From Cycas panzhihuaensis (taxonomy: Eukaryota; Cycadophyta), in the NCBI GenBank assembly GCA_023213395.1, contig CM041465.1, positions 190,905,741-190,969,740 of the forward strand: a stretch of 64,000 nucleotides of DNA, written 5' to 3'. The first letter of the stretch is position 1. Each line of letters begins with the position of its first letter. Positions 34,140-46,600 of this stretch are shown here, piece after piece. Position numbers and translations under genes: made by a program. A model generated the notes under the pieces. It did not search any database, was not told the origin of the DNA, and saw only the letters and a program-made list of their open reading frames with translations.

Positions 34140-34560
34140 GGTAAGCATTCCACCAAACTAATGCATGCTTAAACAATTTTAACCTAGCAAAAGTAATTTC
34201 TTATTAGTTTTTATACCTATAAATGGAAAGATATGTTTCTAGTTAGTCCAACCAACCATTTAACTTTTTGGCATCTAAGCTTCCATCATAGATGGGCAAG
34301 TCAAGTTTTACCTCTACCTTGAATGAATGTGTTATTACTAATGGGTTGTCATCTTCTTCCTCTCCTTATTGGTCAATTACAGGTTCTTCATTTATTTCTT
34401 CTTTCACCGGTTCATCTTCTTCATTCTTTATGCCTTTGGTTGTTGAAGAAGTTGCATCTTGTTGAGAGACTAGTTGTGCCATAAGTTAGGTTAGTCTATC
34501 AAGGTTTTGCTCCATCTTCATGAACCTTTTCTCCATCTCTTGCTCTAGCTCAGCCATCTT
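34140..34560 (-). pseudogene. gag N-terminal region of Gyp-I
   Basis: On the minus strand a coding run starts MAELEQEMEKRFMKMEQ (about 34558) and continues with QLVSQQDATSSTTKG, an acidic stretch EEDEPVKEEINEEP, and then LDLPIYDGSLDAKKLNGWLD and ETYLSIY (about 34310-34220), ending near FKHALVWWNA at the junction. The LPIYDGxLDxxKLNxWLDQLE pattern is typical of the gag of some plant Ty3/gypsy elements, and FARLKL..HALVWWN is the next helix. Two stops interrupt it. The gag domain is cut off at 34140. Confidence 0.7.
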
Positions 34561-34725
34561 CCTTTGTTCTCTATGATCTCTCTTAAGTAGTTTGATTAAA
34601 GGTTGCCAGTCAACAAATATTGAAACCTAGTTTTCAGAAAAACTTTTCACAGCTAAAATAAAGAGGGTTTTCTTTTTTTTTTATTCTTTAAAAAAATCCC
34701 TAAATTCTCGAGGGTTTTAAGAAAA

Positions 34726-34740
34726 CTAGCTTTGATACCA
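34726..34740 (-). promoter_or_regulatory. primer binding site of Gyp-I
   Basis: Minus strand TGGTATCAAAGCTAG, close to TGGTATCAGAGC, the initiator tRNA-Met site, directly beside the LTR end. It differs from the site used by the Tat family here. Confidence 0.75.
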
Positions 34741-35242
34741 GAATATTTGATCTAAATTTAAATAGAAAAGTAAAGACTTAGTCTAATAGAAATAAATTCA
34801 AAATAAATTTACATAATAATACATTATTTTTAAAATTATTTAGATTTTTTCTTACAAAATTACATATGTTTATACTCTATTAAGCATGTATAGGACTACT
34901 ACAGCAAGTTGGGAGAGAAGAAATGAGTGTTGGGTGTATTTTGGGTTGTTACATACTCTTTGGTACAATTACCAATGAACTATGTATGAAGTTTTGGTTA
35001 TCATTCAACCAAAAACCCTTTCTTGGAGAAGATTTATGCCTGGTGTCTTCCTTGGACTGCTACAACTAGTTTTCTTCTTCCTTTGGATGTAACTAAGCCT
35101 TCTTGGGCTTCTTCAATGCCCCCATGAACAGATCTCAACACTTTTCCCTTGCTTCTTCCGTATGTTTCTTCTTGCACTTCTTTTTCTTCCATTTCTCCTA
35201 CGTAGTCTTTAATCTTAGAGTTGTTCTTCTTCCTTGGAAAAG
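34741..35242 (-). repeat. LTR part of Gyp-I
   Basis: A+T-rich stretch ending next to the primer site. Its outer limit is set only by the start of Tat-C2 similarity at 35243, so the true LTR start is unknown. The 84-codon minus frame at 35034-35288 runs across this junction and is not a gene. Confidence 0.55.
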
Positions 35243-36024
35243 ATAAAGGGGACTTAGGCATTCTAATAATTACTTTCTTCTCATACATTAGTGAAATGAA
35301 TTGTATTAGTCATTGTACTCTCTTCTCCCTTTACATTTACTCTTTCCTTTATTTCCTTGTCCTTTCATTTATAAAAGTAAAGGAGAGAGGAAAAAATAGA
35401 GAAAAAAGAAGAGAGTTTATTTCAAATTGCATTTACTTGATGATAATAGTACTTTGCATCATTGCATTACCTTTGGATAAAACAAAGATAAAGACATCCT
35501 CTAAAGCTCTTAATACATTTGGTCACTTGCTTGTTTCATATAAACCCTAGAGGCATCTCCTTTAGGTAACTCTTAGCAAGGCACCCCACTCACCTTACCC
35601 TTCTTAGGGTTTGTTTCTCCTACATCAACCCCGCCCCTTTTTTTGTACTCTTTCCACTTACCATCCCTCTCTTATTCTATAGGCATCCCCTTCTTTACTA
35701 GGGTTCACCTCCTCTTTTCCCTTTCTTTAGGGAAAAGTGCTTTAGTCTTCCCTCTCCTTCCTCAAGTAGCCAGGATAGGAGAATCCCCCTTAAGGCCACT
35801 TGACAAACTGAGGATGCCTCCTCCTACTTCAAATCTAAGAAGCTACCTATTGAAAGGGAGGGTCTTGTGTGCTATTTGTGGGTCTACAAACCTATGTTTT
35901 GATGCAAAAACCCCCTTTATGGGTGACCTATCCCCCCACTGTCAAGGATCTTTGAGCCCCTTATTTAGTGATAGTGTCAGCTTGATTCCCTTGTGTTTAG
36001 TGACCCACCAAATGTGTGATTCCA
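35243..36024 (+). repeat. 5' LTR of Tat-C2 (truncated)
   Basis: Aligns with 25069-25852 of Tat-C1 and with the end of the 3' LTR (from about 50377). It starts abruptly at ATAAAGGGGACTTAGGC beside Gyp-I and ends ...GTGATTCCA. About 2.4 kb of LTR is missing. Confidence 0.85.
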
Positions 36025-36025
36025 C

Positions 36026-36045
36026 TGGCAACCATACTGGGGAAC
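36026..36045 (+). promoter_or_regulatory. primer binding site of Tat-C2
   Basis: TGGCAACCATACTGGGGAAC after the LTR end. One base from the Tat-B site in the first 18 (CG to CA). Confidence 0.78.
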
Positions 36046-36259
36046 TGCCAGTAAAGGACCCATTCTAATTTCCTTTAGGTTAGCATTACGTCTCTCTTTT
36101 TTCCATCCCTTCTTGATTCGTTAGGAAACCCCCAACATCCTCTACTTTGCTTGCCTCTCCTTCTTCCAAAACTTAGGAAGAACTTGAATGCAACGATTCT
36201 CTCATCGTTTGCGAGACCTTCCTCCTTCTTTGGAAGAGTCACCCTATTCTCCCCTTCCT

Positions 36260-38990
36260 GTGTCTAATTTTGAATTAGCTATAAAGGGATTCTCTTCAGA
36301 ATGGGCTTATCATGCCTATGTTTTTGAAACTCAACAATAACCTTTAACCTCTTTCTAGGGTCCCACCTAAGAGGATGATGACCCCATATTCTATATAGGT
36401 GATCAAGAGCACCCAGTTATCCACCATCTTCCTGCAAATGATGTGGGAGCTTCTTCCCCCATGGGATATCACCACCTTAGTGAGAGTACCCACGAGGATC
36501 GCCTTATGAGGTCTACTTCATATGAGGAGTCTTCAACCTAATATGAGCAAGTAGGAACCCCTCCCGCAGATGTGGTGGAAGTACTACATCAATGTTTCCA
36601 AGATGCGAGTCTCCAACCACCTCTAAAGTGGTTGGAGAACATTTGCATAGTATAGCATCCTTCTCTTCCTTATTTGTATTTGCATACTCTTCTTAATCAG
36701 CTTTGATATCCATAATGGGGCCATCCCTTATTGATTCCTCTTCTTCGTGTGTCTCTCATCCTTTGGGGACAACTTGAGGTATACCCACTTCCTAAATTGA
36801 GTTGACTATACCTCCTCCTAGCCAAGTAACCACACCTCAACCAACCTTGGTCCATCCATCTTCTATTTAACCTAGGGGGCCTACATGTCACCCTTCTTTT
36901 AGGTATATGGGGCAAATCCCCACGTTCTCTCAACCTCAACCTAGGGATCCTTCCCTTTACATTCCCCCAGGATACACTTCCCAACCATGGAGGCATGGAA
37001 AGGGAAATCCCCTTCCTATCTATGGGGTAGGCCCCCTCTACCCATATGGTGTTGCACCACATACATGTGGTCCATATGGGTAGAATCTAGTGCCACACAC
37101 ATCTACTTTATCTTCTTGTATCTTCTCATATGTGGTGCCTTTACAAGGAGGACAAATCCCTCCATAAAGCTTCTTCTCCCAAGTCCCATTTCAAAAAGGG
37201 GCATACCTTTAATAGGGAATGGGTCCTTCCTACCCATCTACCCCTCCCCCAGTTCTTTCACATTTGGGATTAGTCCCTTCCTACCAAGTAGGAGGGAGTT
37301 CATATCCCCCTTTCAATCAAACCTCACAAGGAGGATTTGGGTATCCATGCCCATCTCCTTCTTCATCTTTTATTGACTTGACAATTCAACCAAGGGACCA
37401 TCCCTTCATTGACTATAGGTCCACCCCTTTGTCCATTGAGGCATTAAGGACCAACTTACTACCTCATCCTCCTAAGGTGCCTAACTTTGATTAGACCTCT
37501 TCCCAAGACCTAACTGAGCATGTTAGGAGTTTCTCCATGGTATGTATTGATTATTGGGTCTATGATCACATCCTAATAAAGCTCTTTCCATGTTCCTTAT
37601 AGGACAATACCCTTTAGTGGTTCTATCACCTCCCTACTCATTTGATTCATTCATCCCAACAACTTGTAGATGAGTTTGTCAACTATTTTAATATTACTTG
37701 CCCCTTCGAGAGCGGAATGAAAGCCTTATTATCTCTTAAACAAGGTCATGAGGAGATGAATTGTGACTTTGTTAGGCATTTTCATTATCTCCTTCACTCC
37801 ACGAAGGCCATATTGCGAGAGGAGCTAAAATAGGATCTCTTCATAAATGCCATTTATCCTGAGGTATATGTTGAGGTCCTCAAAATGGGGGAAACAACAT
37901 GCAACTCTACTATGGCCAAGTGTTTAGCTATCAAGGCTATTGAGATCTATGTGGGTCTCAAGAAGCCTCTCAATTTGTAACAACGATGTGAGGCATCTCC
38001 TCTAGCTCATGATATCAATCCTCAACAAACCCCAAAGTCTTCAACCCACTCAATGGAAAAGACTTTGGATCCCTTAACCTCTACCATATGTTCCTTTGAA
38101 TGTATGATAAAGGAGCTTAAGCTCCAAGCTCCTCCCCTATCACCAACCTCTCATAAACCTATTTACCAGGCTTCTTAAGTGGCACCTCCCAAGGATGGAA
38201 ATACCTACGCTTCTCAAATAAGGAAGACCAATCCTACCTTAGAGAAGAAGTGGTACTCCATTTATGGTTAATACTTCCATGAGGATTCACAATGTAGGGT
38301 ACAACATCCTAAACCTACTCCACATCGTGATTCCTCTCCCAAATGGGTGTCTAGGCCCAATCTAAACTAACCTATCCATAGTGATCCCTTCCCTAAACAT
38401 GGGGAATAAGATCAACATACCTATCAAAAGGGGAATCAAAATAGGGGAAGATCTCCTAACCCTCATCCCATGAAAGCTAAGGGGAAGAGGGAAAGAGGCT
38501 CTTCCTCTTCTTTTAGTTCTTACCATCAAACCCCTTCACCCTCTTGGTCCTAAAATAAGGGAAAGAGAGTCATTCAGATACTTAAGACTATACCCCTATA
38601 CACTTTGACTTTGTCTTAAGTAGCCAAAGAGGCCATAGGTACCTCTTCCTCTTCCCAGATCGATCCTCCCTTGGATAACTCTCCTTCTAAGATTTTATTA
38701 CTCACCAAGACTAACCCTGTTTGCCTAGGTCATTATGGTTTTCGAAGGGTACTTCCCCAACCAACCGAGAAAGAGAAACCCTTATCTATCATAGATGAGC
38801 TTCATACCATGGCTACTAAGATGTCCATGATGGATATCTTGAGGAGCTATCTAGAGCAACACACTCTTCTCTTGGAGACTTTAGGGTTGGTGGATGCATC
38901 CATCCATGCTTTGGCTGCTGCCCCAAGTCAGGAACCCATCATCTCTTTTAACCTTAAAGATCTCCCCACAACCAACAAAAGGGAATACCA
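36260..38990 (+). pseudogene. gag of Tat-C2
   Basis: Same layout as in Tat-C1: start Met replaced by Ile (ELAIKGFSSEW), Pro/Ser-rich N-terminal part, gag domain at about 37370-37970 (STPLSIEALRTNLLPHPPKV, SLKQGHEEMNCDFVRHFHYL, AKCLAIKAIEI), knuckle-like KWYSIYG near 38250, where the Cys and His of WCSIHG are changed to Tyr. The C-terminal part 38671-38994 is open (YLEQHTLLLETLGLVDASIH). Gag forms the particle; the many TAG/TAA stops rule out a functional product. Confidence 0.85.
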
Positions 38991-39029
38991 GTAGAACTAC
39001 CCTTTCACCATATCTATAGACACTTCCAA

Positions 39030-39320
39030 GTGTACTCTTCAAAGGACTATTATAGATAATGGTTCCTTTGTTAATGCTATGCCTTTATGTATTATGTAGG
39101 AGCTAGGTATAACAACTCTTAAGTCAGTTTTGTGGCATTGTCAAGGCTATGATAGTAGCAAGAAAACACCTTTAGGTTCAGTTTCTATCCTACTTACCCT
39201 TGAGGACAAAACCATCCTCACAGACATTATGGTCCTCGATGTAGACATGGACTACAATATTTTATTGGGATACCCATGGCTCGATCAGATGGGAGCCATG
39301 AATTCATCTTATTGGGGATA
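39030..39320 (+). pseudogene. protease of Tat-C2
   Basis: IIDNGSFVNAMPLCIM (about 39050-39098) holds the active site and TDIMVLDVDMDYNILLGYPW (about 39218-39280) the C-terminal strand. The WLDQMGAMNS end is better kept than in Tat-C1. A linker (39403-40240) follows as in Tat-C1. Confidence 0.7.
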
Positions 39321-40239
39321 GCTCAAATTCATCCACAAAGGACAAATGAAGGTTGTTTCTCGAGAGCCTCCTCCCACTAAGCAATCACACTAGTCTCGTC
39401 AAGTGGCTCATGATCTAGTGAAGGGCAATAAAGGCCCATCCACTCATGCTTTTACTTACATGATTAACATCCCTAACGCATCTTGTCTAGAGGAAGGTTC
39501 CTCACCTTCTTCTTCTAACCTTATCTATTTTTCCCCTATTAGTGTAGGGAGCTATGGGCACCTCTCTATTTTGAGTGATGACTAGTCTGATGGTGAGGAA
39601 AAGGACCTCCCTCATCCCATATCCTTCCTAAACATAAGTAAGGGGCACTTACTTCATTCTAGGTCCCGACCTGGAACCCCTTCTATTAAGGAGGCTAGCC
39701 CTCTCGTTGAGTCACATATAGCCATTCCCATCTCTTGTATGACCTCCCATGCCATTTTGTCTTCCATCTCATCATCCTCCTCAAGTGATGAGGCTAGGGA
39801 ACCTCCTATCATATGCCATAAGTGATCACCCTCTGACTCTTTTAGAGAATCCCCTGACTATATTAAGTAGTGGGTTTGTCATTATGGTCCCATGTCTCCT
39901 TTTCTTCCCCGTTCCTCATATTCTACAAGCATGACTATCTATGGGGTAGACTACTTCGAGAATGATGAGGTGTTATTAGAGCATTTAACAGGATCCATGC
40001 CCAACCTTCCTCATGGTCACCATAATCTTAGTTACAGAAGATTCTAGCCCTTGGGTCACCTCTTGCTGACCCAAGTCAACCTAGCTCTTCTTTCCTCCTT
40101 CCTATTAACCAAGCCTCCCTTCATTTCAAGGAAGGGAATTCCATGTGCATGGGGGCAACTAAGAACATTGTCCTTGCTCCTAAAAAAGTCATCAAGGTGG
40201 GAGAAGAGTGTTCCCCTGAAGAAATGGAGAAATACACCC

Positions 40240-40975
40240 TCCTTTTTCAGGAATTCTATGGTGTTTTCATATGGGATTACACAGACATGAAGGGAATAGA
40301 TCCCTCCATTATCACCCACAATCTTACCATTATCCTGAGTGCTTACCTGGTGCAACAAAAGTAGTGCCCCCTCCATCCTAAGTTATCTACTACTATCAAG
40401 ATGGAAGTTGAAAAACTCTTAGATGCAAGTTTGATGACTTCTATCAATTACCCTAAATGGTTCTCAAATATTATTCTTATTGCCAAAAAGAATGGAACGA
40501 TCTGTATATGAATTGGTTTCTGAGATATCAATAATATATGTCCCAAAGATAACTTTCCCTTACCTTTTATCGATCAAATCATTGATTATACTACTGGATT
40601 TGAAGTCATGTCCTTAATGGATGGCTACTCTAGTTACAACTAAATCTAGATTTTTCTTGAAGACCATTATAAAATGGCCTTCACTACTCCTTGAGGTACC
40701 TTCGCTTACAAAGTGATGCCCTTTGGACTTAAAAATGTAGGAACCACTTACCAAGGGATGATGTAGTTCATCTTCCATGACCTCATAAATAAAACCCTTG
40801 AGGTCTTCATGGACAACATGATGGGTCTTTATCGTAAAAGGGCCCATTACCCCAAAGATTTACATGCCATCTTTACTAGATACTGCAAATATCATGTTAC
40901 CCTCAATCTGCTCAAATGTGTGTTTACCGTAATAGCTAGCAAACTCTTGGGTTTCCTTATTTCTAAATGAGGAAT
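40240..40975 (+). pseudogene. reverse transcriptase of Tat-C2
   Basis: FIWDYTDMKGIDPSIITHNL, then INYPKWFSNIILIAKKNGTI, PKDNFPLPFIDQIID, VMSLMDGYSSYN and YKVMPFGLKNVGTTYQ follow in order. At about 40807-40821 the catalytic YxDD position reads FMDNMM, the same Asp-to-Asn change as in Tat-C1. The change therefore predates the split of C1 and C2, or it struck twice at a methylated site. Stops at Gln positions add to the loss of function. Confidence 0.9.
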
Positions 40976-41600
40976 CCAGATTGACCCTAATAAAGTCAAG
41001 GCTATCCTTAACATGCCTTCACCCAAGATGTAATGGAAAATTAAGTTATTATTGGGTAGGTTGGGTTTCCTTAGGTGTTTCTTAGTAAACTTTGCCATAA
41101 ATGTTAAATCCCTTACTAACTTGTTAAAGAAGGGAGCCCCATTCATTTGGTCTCCTAAGGCCCAAGAAGTTTTCCAAGATCTTAAAAGAGCCTTATCTTC
41201 CACACCAATCTTGGTGCTCCCTCTCTTCGACCATCCCTTTATCCTCTACACCTCAGCTACTAATGAATCCTTAGGGACTATGCTTACTTAAGAGGACAAT
41301 TTACGAATTGAGAGAGATATCCATTTCATCAATCACATATTAGTCGCTACTGAGCTTAATTATTCTCCCATCGAGAAGGAATGCCTTGCCTTGGTTCACA
41401 TAACCAAGAAATTTAGGCATTACTTGCTCGGTAATTCCACTCAAGTGATCGTCCAATCTGATCCCTTGAAATACCTCCTTACCTAGTTTGACTTGACTAG
41501 TAAGGCTAGCAAATGGGTTGTCTTCCTTCAAGAATATGACCTTTAAATCATCAATAGGAAATTAAAGAAGGGAACGGTGGTCAGTGAGAAAGTAGCTGAC
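40976..41600 (+). pseudogene. connection and RT-linked RNase H of Tat-C2
   Basis: LLGRLGFLRCFLVNFAINVK, LTNLLKKGAPFIWSPKAQ and LKRALSSTPILVLPLFDHPF are kept, followed by YTSATNESLGTMLT and LNYSPIEKECLALVHITKKF. As in Tat-C1, the first catalytic Asp position of RNase H reads Thr/Ser. Open from 41052 to 41291. Confidence 0.8.
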
Positions 41601-41639
41601 ACCCCCATTCCTAATTCTTCTAATGTTCTTGTTGATGAC

Positions 41640-42938
41640 TCCTTGCTGGACGAGCCTATCTTTTCTATCCAAGACTTATCCTCCCATCCAATGGCTAATA
41701 GCGAATGGTATGGGGATATTATATAGTACCTTACTGAACAACAGTATTGTTCTGATACTAGTGACAAGGTGAGGTCACGAGTTAGCATCACTACTAGGTA
41801 GTACTTCCTTATAGAGGAGGTGTTGTATAACATATCCTTTGATGGGGTCCTCCTGCACTACTTCAACTCTAATGAGGCAAACCGGATACTTCATGAATAC
41901 CATAATGGAATTTGTTGGGGCCAATCCATTGCCTAGAGAATCCTTTAGATGGGTTATTATTGGCCATCTCTTTTTAAGGATGCCCATGCCTATGTGTTGT
42001 AATGTCATAGGTGTCAGGAGCATGCCAATGCTATCCATTCACTTTCCAAGGCCTTACACTTGATTATCTCTTTGTGGCCTTTTTCCCAATAGGAATTAGA
42101 CCTTATTGAAGCCACAACCCCTCCTTCCTCATCGCAACATAAGTGTATCTTGACTTCGATAGAGTACTTTACTAAATTATCTGAAGTGGTCCCCTTGTCT
42201 TCCATTACTAGTAAGACTATAACTACCTTCATTTACCAGTATATTATTTATCAATTTGGAACTCATGACATCCTAATCATAGATCATGATACTCCCTTTT
42301 GCAATAAGGAAATGGATGAGCTTTGTGGGAAGTTTAGTATATCCCACAAAACTTCTTCCCCTTATTACCCTTAAGCTAATGGCCAAATCGAGTCTTTTAA
42401 CAAAACTCTTATCAATATCTTAAAGAAAATCATTGCCCAATCCCAAATGGATTGGCATCTTCAACTTCCTTCTACTTTGTGGGCCTATTACACTTCCATT
42501 AGCATAGCAACAGGGATGACCCCATTTTCCCTCATGTATGGAACTGAGGCAATCCTCCCTTTAGAAGTTGAAATCCCCTCCTTATGTATTTCCCTTTGAG
42601 GTCTCATTGATGAGGGATATTATCGCCAAGTTTGCCTCCTTAACCTTGAAGCCTTAGATGAGAGATGCTTGATGGTATACCAAGTGAACCTCACCTCCAA
42701 GGCCAAGGCATGAAGAATGTATGATAAACATCTTTATCCTCACCCTTTACATCTTGGGGACCATGTCCTCAAGCTAGAATATCTCCATGATCACTTATCT
42801 AAATTTGGGCCTAAATGGGTTAGTCCTTTCATCATTCTTGAGAGCCTCGAAAATGGTGCATATAGGATAATGCCTCTAGAAGGTCTCAAATTTGAGAAGG
42901 TTGTTAATGGAAAATTCCTAAAGAAATTCTATGTGTGA
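41640..42938 (+). pseudogene. integrase of Tat-C2
   Basis: Zinc-binding part about 41880-42025 (ILHEYHNGICWG, MGYYWPSLFKDAHAYVL, CHRCQEH). Core: LDLIEATTPPSSSQHK, HDILIIDHDTPFCNKEMDEL (about 42265-42330), ANGQIESFNKTLINI. C-terminal domain FGPKWVSPFIILESLENGAY ends at 42938 with LKKFYV and a stop; the last 73 codons are open (42717-42938). The second His of the zinc site is Tyr in ILHEYHN at its first position, but HxxxxH spacing is otherwise preserved. Several TAG/TAA stops interrupt it. Confidence 0.9.
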
Positions 42939-43003
42939 CTCATCCTACTCCTAAGTAGGATAGGCACACTCTTCTCTCTCACTCCAAAATGAGCCTAAAC
43001 TAC

Positions 43004-43059
43004 CACTCTAAGTGCATCATTATTTCCCCTAGCCACAAGTGGAATGGTGGTTTAGAGTG
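43004..43059 (+). promoter_or_regulatory. hairpin after pol of Tat-C2
   Basis: CACTCTAA (43004-43011) pairs with TTAGAGTG (43052-43059). Same position as the 11-bp hairpin of Tat-C1, shortened by one changed base. Confidence 0.5.
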
Positions 43060-43650
43060 CATCTGTATCTTTATCTTTCTGGATCTTATTGGCCTTGGTG
43101 AGATCGAACTCTCTTTTCCTAGTTGAGTAAGCAAACTCCCTTCACCCTCTAGTAAGGAATCGCTTCCCTAACCAAGGCCTTTTGCTTAAGTATCTATACT
43201 CCCATTATCATCACTTCCTTTACATATCCATTATGCTCCCCCAATGGTTATGCATCACTCCCCCTCCTAGCCTAATATGTATCCATCATCGATACACATA
43301 GTGATCATGTGTGCCTACTATGCGTGTGTTACTGCATGAAAGGAAGCACAAGTATCATCCACATATGATCTAACAACAAACATCATACATATTAACCAAC
43401 TAAAACCATCATAATGCATAACCCCTTGTGCACTCATGCACTCATATCCATATGCATACACCTATCTTCCTATGCATCATATAAACAAGTAAATAATACA
43501 ATAAAGTAATAACATTACAAATCCATCATAGCACCATCATCATAGGTCAAATGGGGTACCAATTGGCCTCCATCTATATATATATAAATCATATGGTACA
43601 ACAAGCCATATAGTACATCATCATCTAAGCATCATGCCTTAGAAAGATGG
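43060..43650 (+). other. post-pol spacer of Tat-C2
   Basis: Colinear with 32880-33470 of Tat-C1. No coding signal; repeated short CATAT words. Confidence 0.5.
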
Positions 43651-46600
43651 AATCCTCACAGGGAGAAGTACAATCATATGTCTACATATGGTGAGTATTC
43701 CATGGAGGTCCAATGCTTTCCTTTCCAAAATCAATAGTATATATATCCTCCTTGACACCCTACCCTCAACGGGTATTGTCTCCTCGATTGTGGGATCCCT
43801 CACTAGGGGATCACATACCTCCTAAGCTCATGTGTCATTGCCGTGAGCTCTTTACCTCACTCTCCTCATCTTGAGGCCTCCTCTGGATCATCATCATGGT
43901 ATGGATGTGCAGTTTGTTGTGCGATAACCTAATAGCAAATCTACTCTACTAGTTAATCGTATCTCGCCTAAATATGATCCCTCTCCCCCTCTACTCCTCG
44001 AAGCCTCTCCTCTAGCATGGTAATTCAAATCCTGCTCTATTCATCACCACTTATTGATCCTCCCACCTGAGCCTCTAGTGCTCAGATCTATCCCTACAGG
44101 GTATCTCTCTCTATTGTGAATTGATCCCTCTCCACTTGAAGTCCATTCAGGGTACCCTATAACTATCCTACCCTTTCTTGGAGCTCCTAGGACTCTGCCA
44201 CCTATATATCTCTAGCTCTGATTAATGGGGAAAATAATGTTGTTTGTGGACCCACTAATTATAACTCCTCTCTAGCCAGAATGGAAGGTTGTCCCCATGT
44301 AAACCCCGAGGGAGCAACTCACAAACTACTACCTCCAGTAGCCTCATCATCTTTACTACTCCTACCAAACCACACATACCATGTGTCAGTCTAATATATA
44401 CATATATAAAAGCATCAAGATCTGAATAAAATTATCTAAATAGCTAATGATTGAAAGGATATTGAGTCAGGGTAGAATCTCACCTCTTAGGATGTCTAGG
44501 TCCTTGGCTCTGAGAATCACCTCCTCTATAGCAGCTCTTCCTACTACTACCTCCACCTCCTCGGCCTCTGTCACTATCTTGCCTACCACTTAGGTTGTTA
44601 GGGTGCCTCCTACCTCGAATCCCTTCTCTTTAAGGACTCCCCTATCTGTGACAGTTATCGCTACCTTCGCTGCTACCACCATGGCTACCACTACTACTGG
44701 AGCTCTACCTACAACTCCCTCTCTCTACCTCTTGGCCTTGGTGGTAGCCTATCTCCTACTACATGCACTAATGGCCCTGCCTCACCTCCTACAACTCCTA
44801 ATGGACCTACCCCATCACCTCCATCACCCCCATCATTATCTCTGCCCTCATCGGGCTCATCCCCTAACTCTCCTGTTGCATCATCACTCTCCTTATGGAT
44901 CACTCTATATGGATCCACTATGAAGTCTACCAAAGTAAGTAAATCTAGTGATGTCACCACTACTAACCACTGCACATGGACTTGGTCCTCAGTCCCTTTG
45001 AACCTCATTGGCCATCTATGGACCATAGGTGCCCTAGTCGAGATGGGGTATGACCCTCTTGATAGTGCCACTACTCTAAAGTAATCAAAAAACCAACACT
45101 ATAAAAGAGTACAGTAAGAGAATCCTCCTCTACTAGCCACCCAGATCTGATCTAGCTATGTTGTCATGGTGGTTGCTATTAGGGTAGCCGAGTCAAACCT
45201 CTCACTGGCCTCACACCTTCAAATAGTATCCATCCATCCACCTGGTATATCCCTATAGTTCTATTTCTAAGACATCCAAAACAGAATGGCCAATGTGATG
45301 AGTTTCCTCACCTGAGGAACTCTAAACAAAACCATAGCCTAGACTAACACTCCCCATCAATCCCACCTACCCTGTCCTATAAAATATCTAGCTGCCTCCC
45401 TATGGGAAGTATCTATGATGGGAAACGTACCTAATGATGCTTGTGTGCCTCTTGCTGACATACCCAAAATTCTCCTAATGTCCCCAGGCGTGATCGTGAT
45501 ATCTCCTACTTACTAAGGTAGAAAACATGCCTGCCTATCCCAAAGGGAGATAATGTCAACCAAGAGATGATGGTCAGATGCATGTTGGGGCATCCTAATG
45601 ACCTTTAGGAGCTCGCAGCATTGTAGGGCCATCCTCTCCTGTCACATCATCATCTAAATAAAGTTCATCATTGTTACTATTATGTTCTCGTAGTTGTTAA
45701 CCATGATAATAGAATACAAGCAACCCAGACACCAGTTAGAAAACTCTCCAGACCACCCTACTGCATGTCATTCTCTCTTCTGGATGGTCTGTGCTCCATT
45801 AGATTGAGCAAGGCCACCCGTCAAACCTTTTTTCTTCTTTTTTTTTGCTATCTACCCTTTTCCCCATGTCAAAATATGTAGTACTGTAAATATTGATGCA
45901 GACCCTATTGAGAAAATTTGATTTTCTTGGCAGCCCCACTGCAAACTTTATAGTACCATGATCTTTGTCATGAGGCCATGGATACCCACCTAAAAAGGGG
46001 GGTGATGGGAGGAGTTCCCTAAAAATCTCAATTCTTTTATCTAAGTGGTCTAAAACTTGGTCCATTAGGACCAAGGCTGCCTAATACCCTAGTCCTCCCC
46101 CTCCTTGGGCCTTGTTCAAGCTCCAAGGGGTCTCAATTCACCTTGAAGGGGTCCAAAATAAGATAGAAAAGCATTAAAAAGTCATTAAATAAATTTGACA
46201 AAATGGATAGGCTAATAAATGATCCACTCAATGGGTCAAGCCTAATCACTACCATTGCATCACTGTGATCCCATCGGCTATCTTCGCATCTTAATCTAAT
46301 GGTTTAATCGCCAGTGCTCCTAAACCCCAGAAAGCTTTGATGTGTAAAGGGGAGGGCTCTAGATCGGTCATGGGGCCTATGAAAATGAATTCCATTTTTA
46401 CCCTTCTCTCCTTTATATATGTGAGGGCCCCAAGGGGTACCTTCTCCTTTTCCTTTATTGTGGTAGCCCTCAATACTATCTCCTTGCCCTTATTCACTTT
46501 GTCTTTAGGGTCTATCTCCTATTTTGCTGATATAGCCTCCATTTTAAGCTCTTTTTGCATATTTATGATGACCCCTTCATTTTCTTGAAGGCTCCTTCTA

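Larger units (their letters stand above)
34140..35242 (-). mobile_element. Gyp-I: 5' fragment (LTR, primer site, gag start) of another Ty3/gypsy element
   Basis: On the minus strand: an LTR-like part (35242 down to 34741), a primer site and a gag start, broken off at about 34140. It sits exactly between Tat-C1 and Tat-C2 and is unrelated to them. No second copy of it is in the window. Confidence 0.7.

Noticed and set aside
35034-35288. 84-codon minus-strand frame as a basic nuclear protein
   Set aside because: It crosses the junction of Gyp-I and Tat-C2 at 35243 and has no match in either.
44603-44923. 106-codon Leu/Pro-rich plus-strand frame as a membrane protein
   Set aside because: It is the complement of the acidic and Arg/Ser-rich part of the antisense ORF; its hydrophobic look comes from reverse reading of that composition.
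46291-46497. 68-codon minus-strand frame as a separate small gene
   Set aside because: It fits as a piece of the N-terminal part of the long antisense ORF of Tat-C2; no independent evidence.
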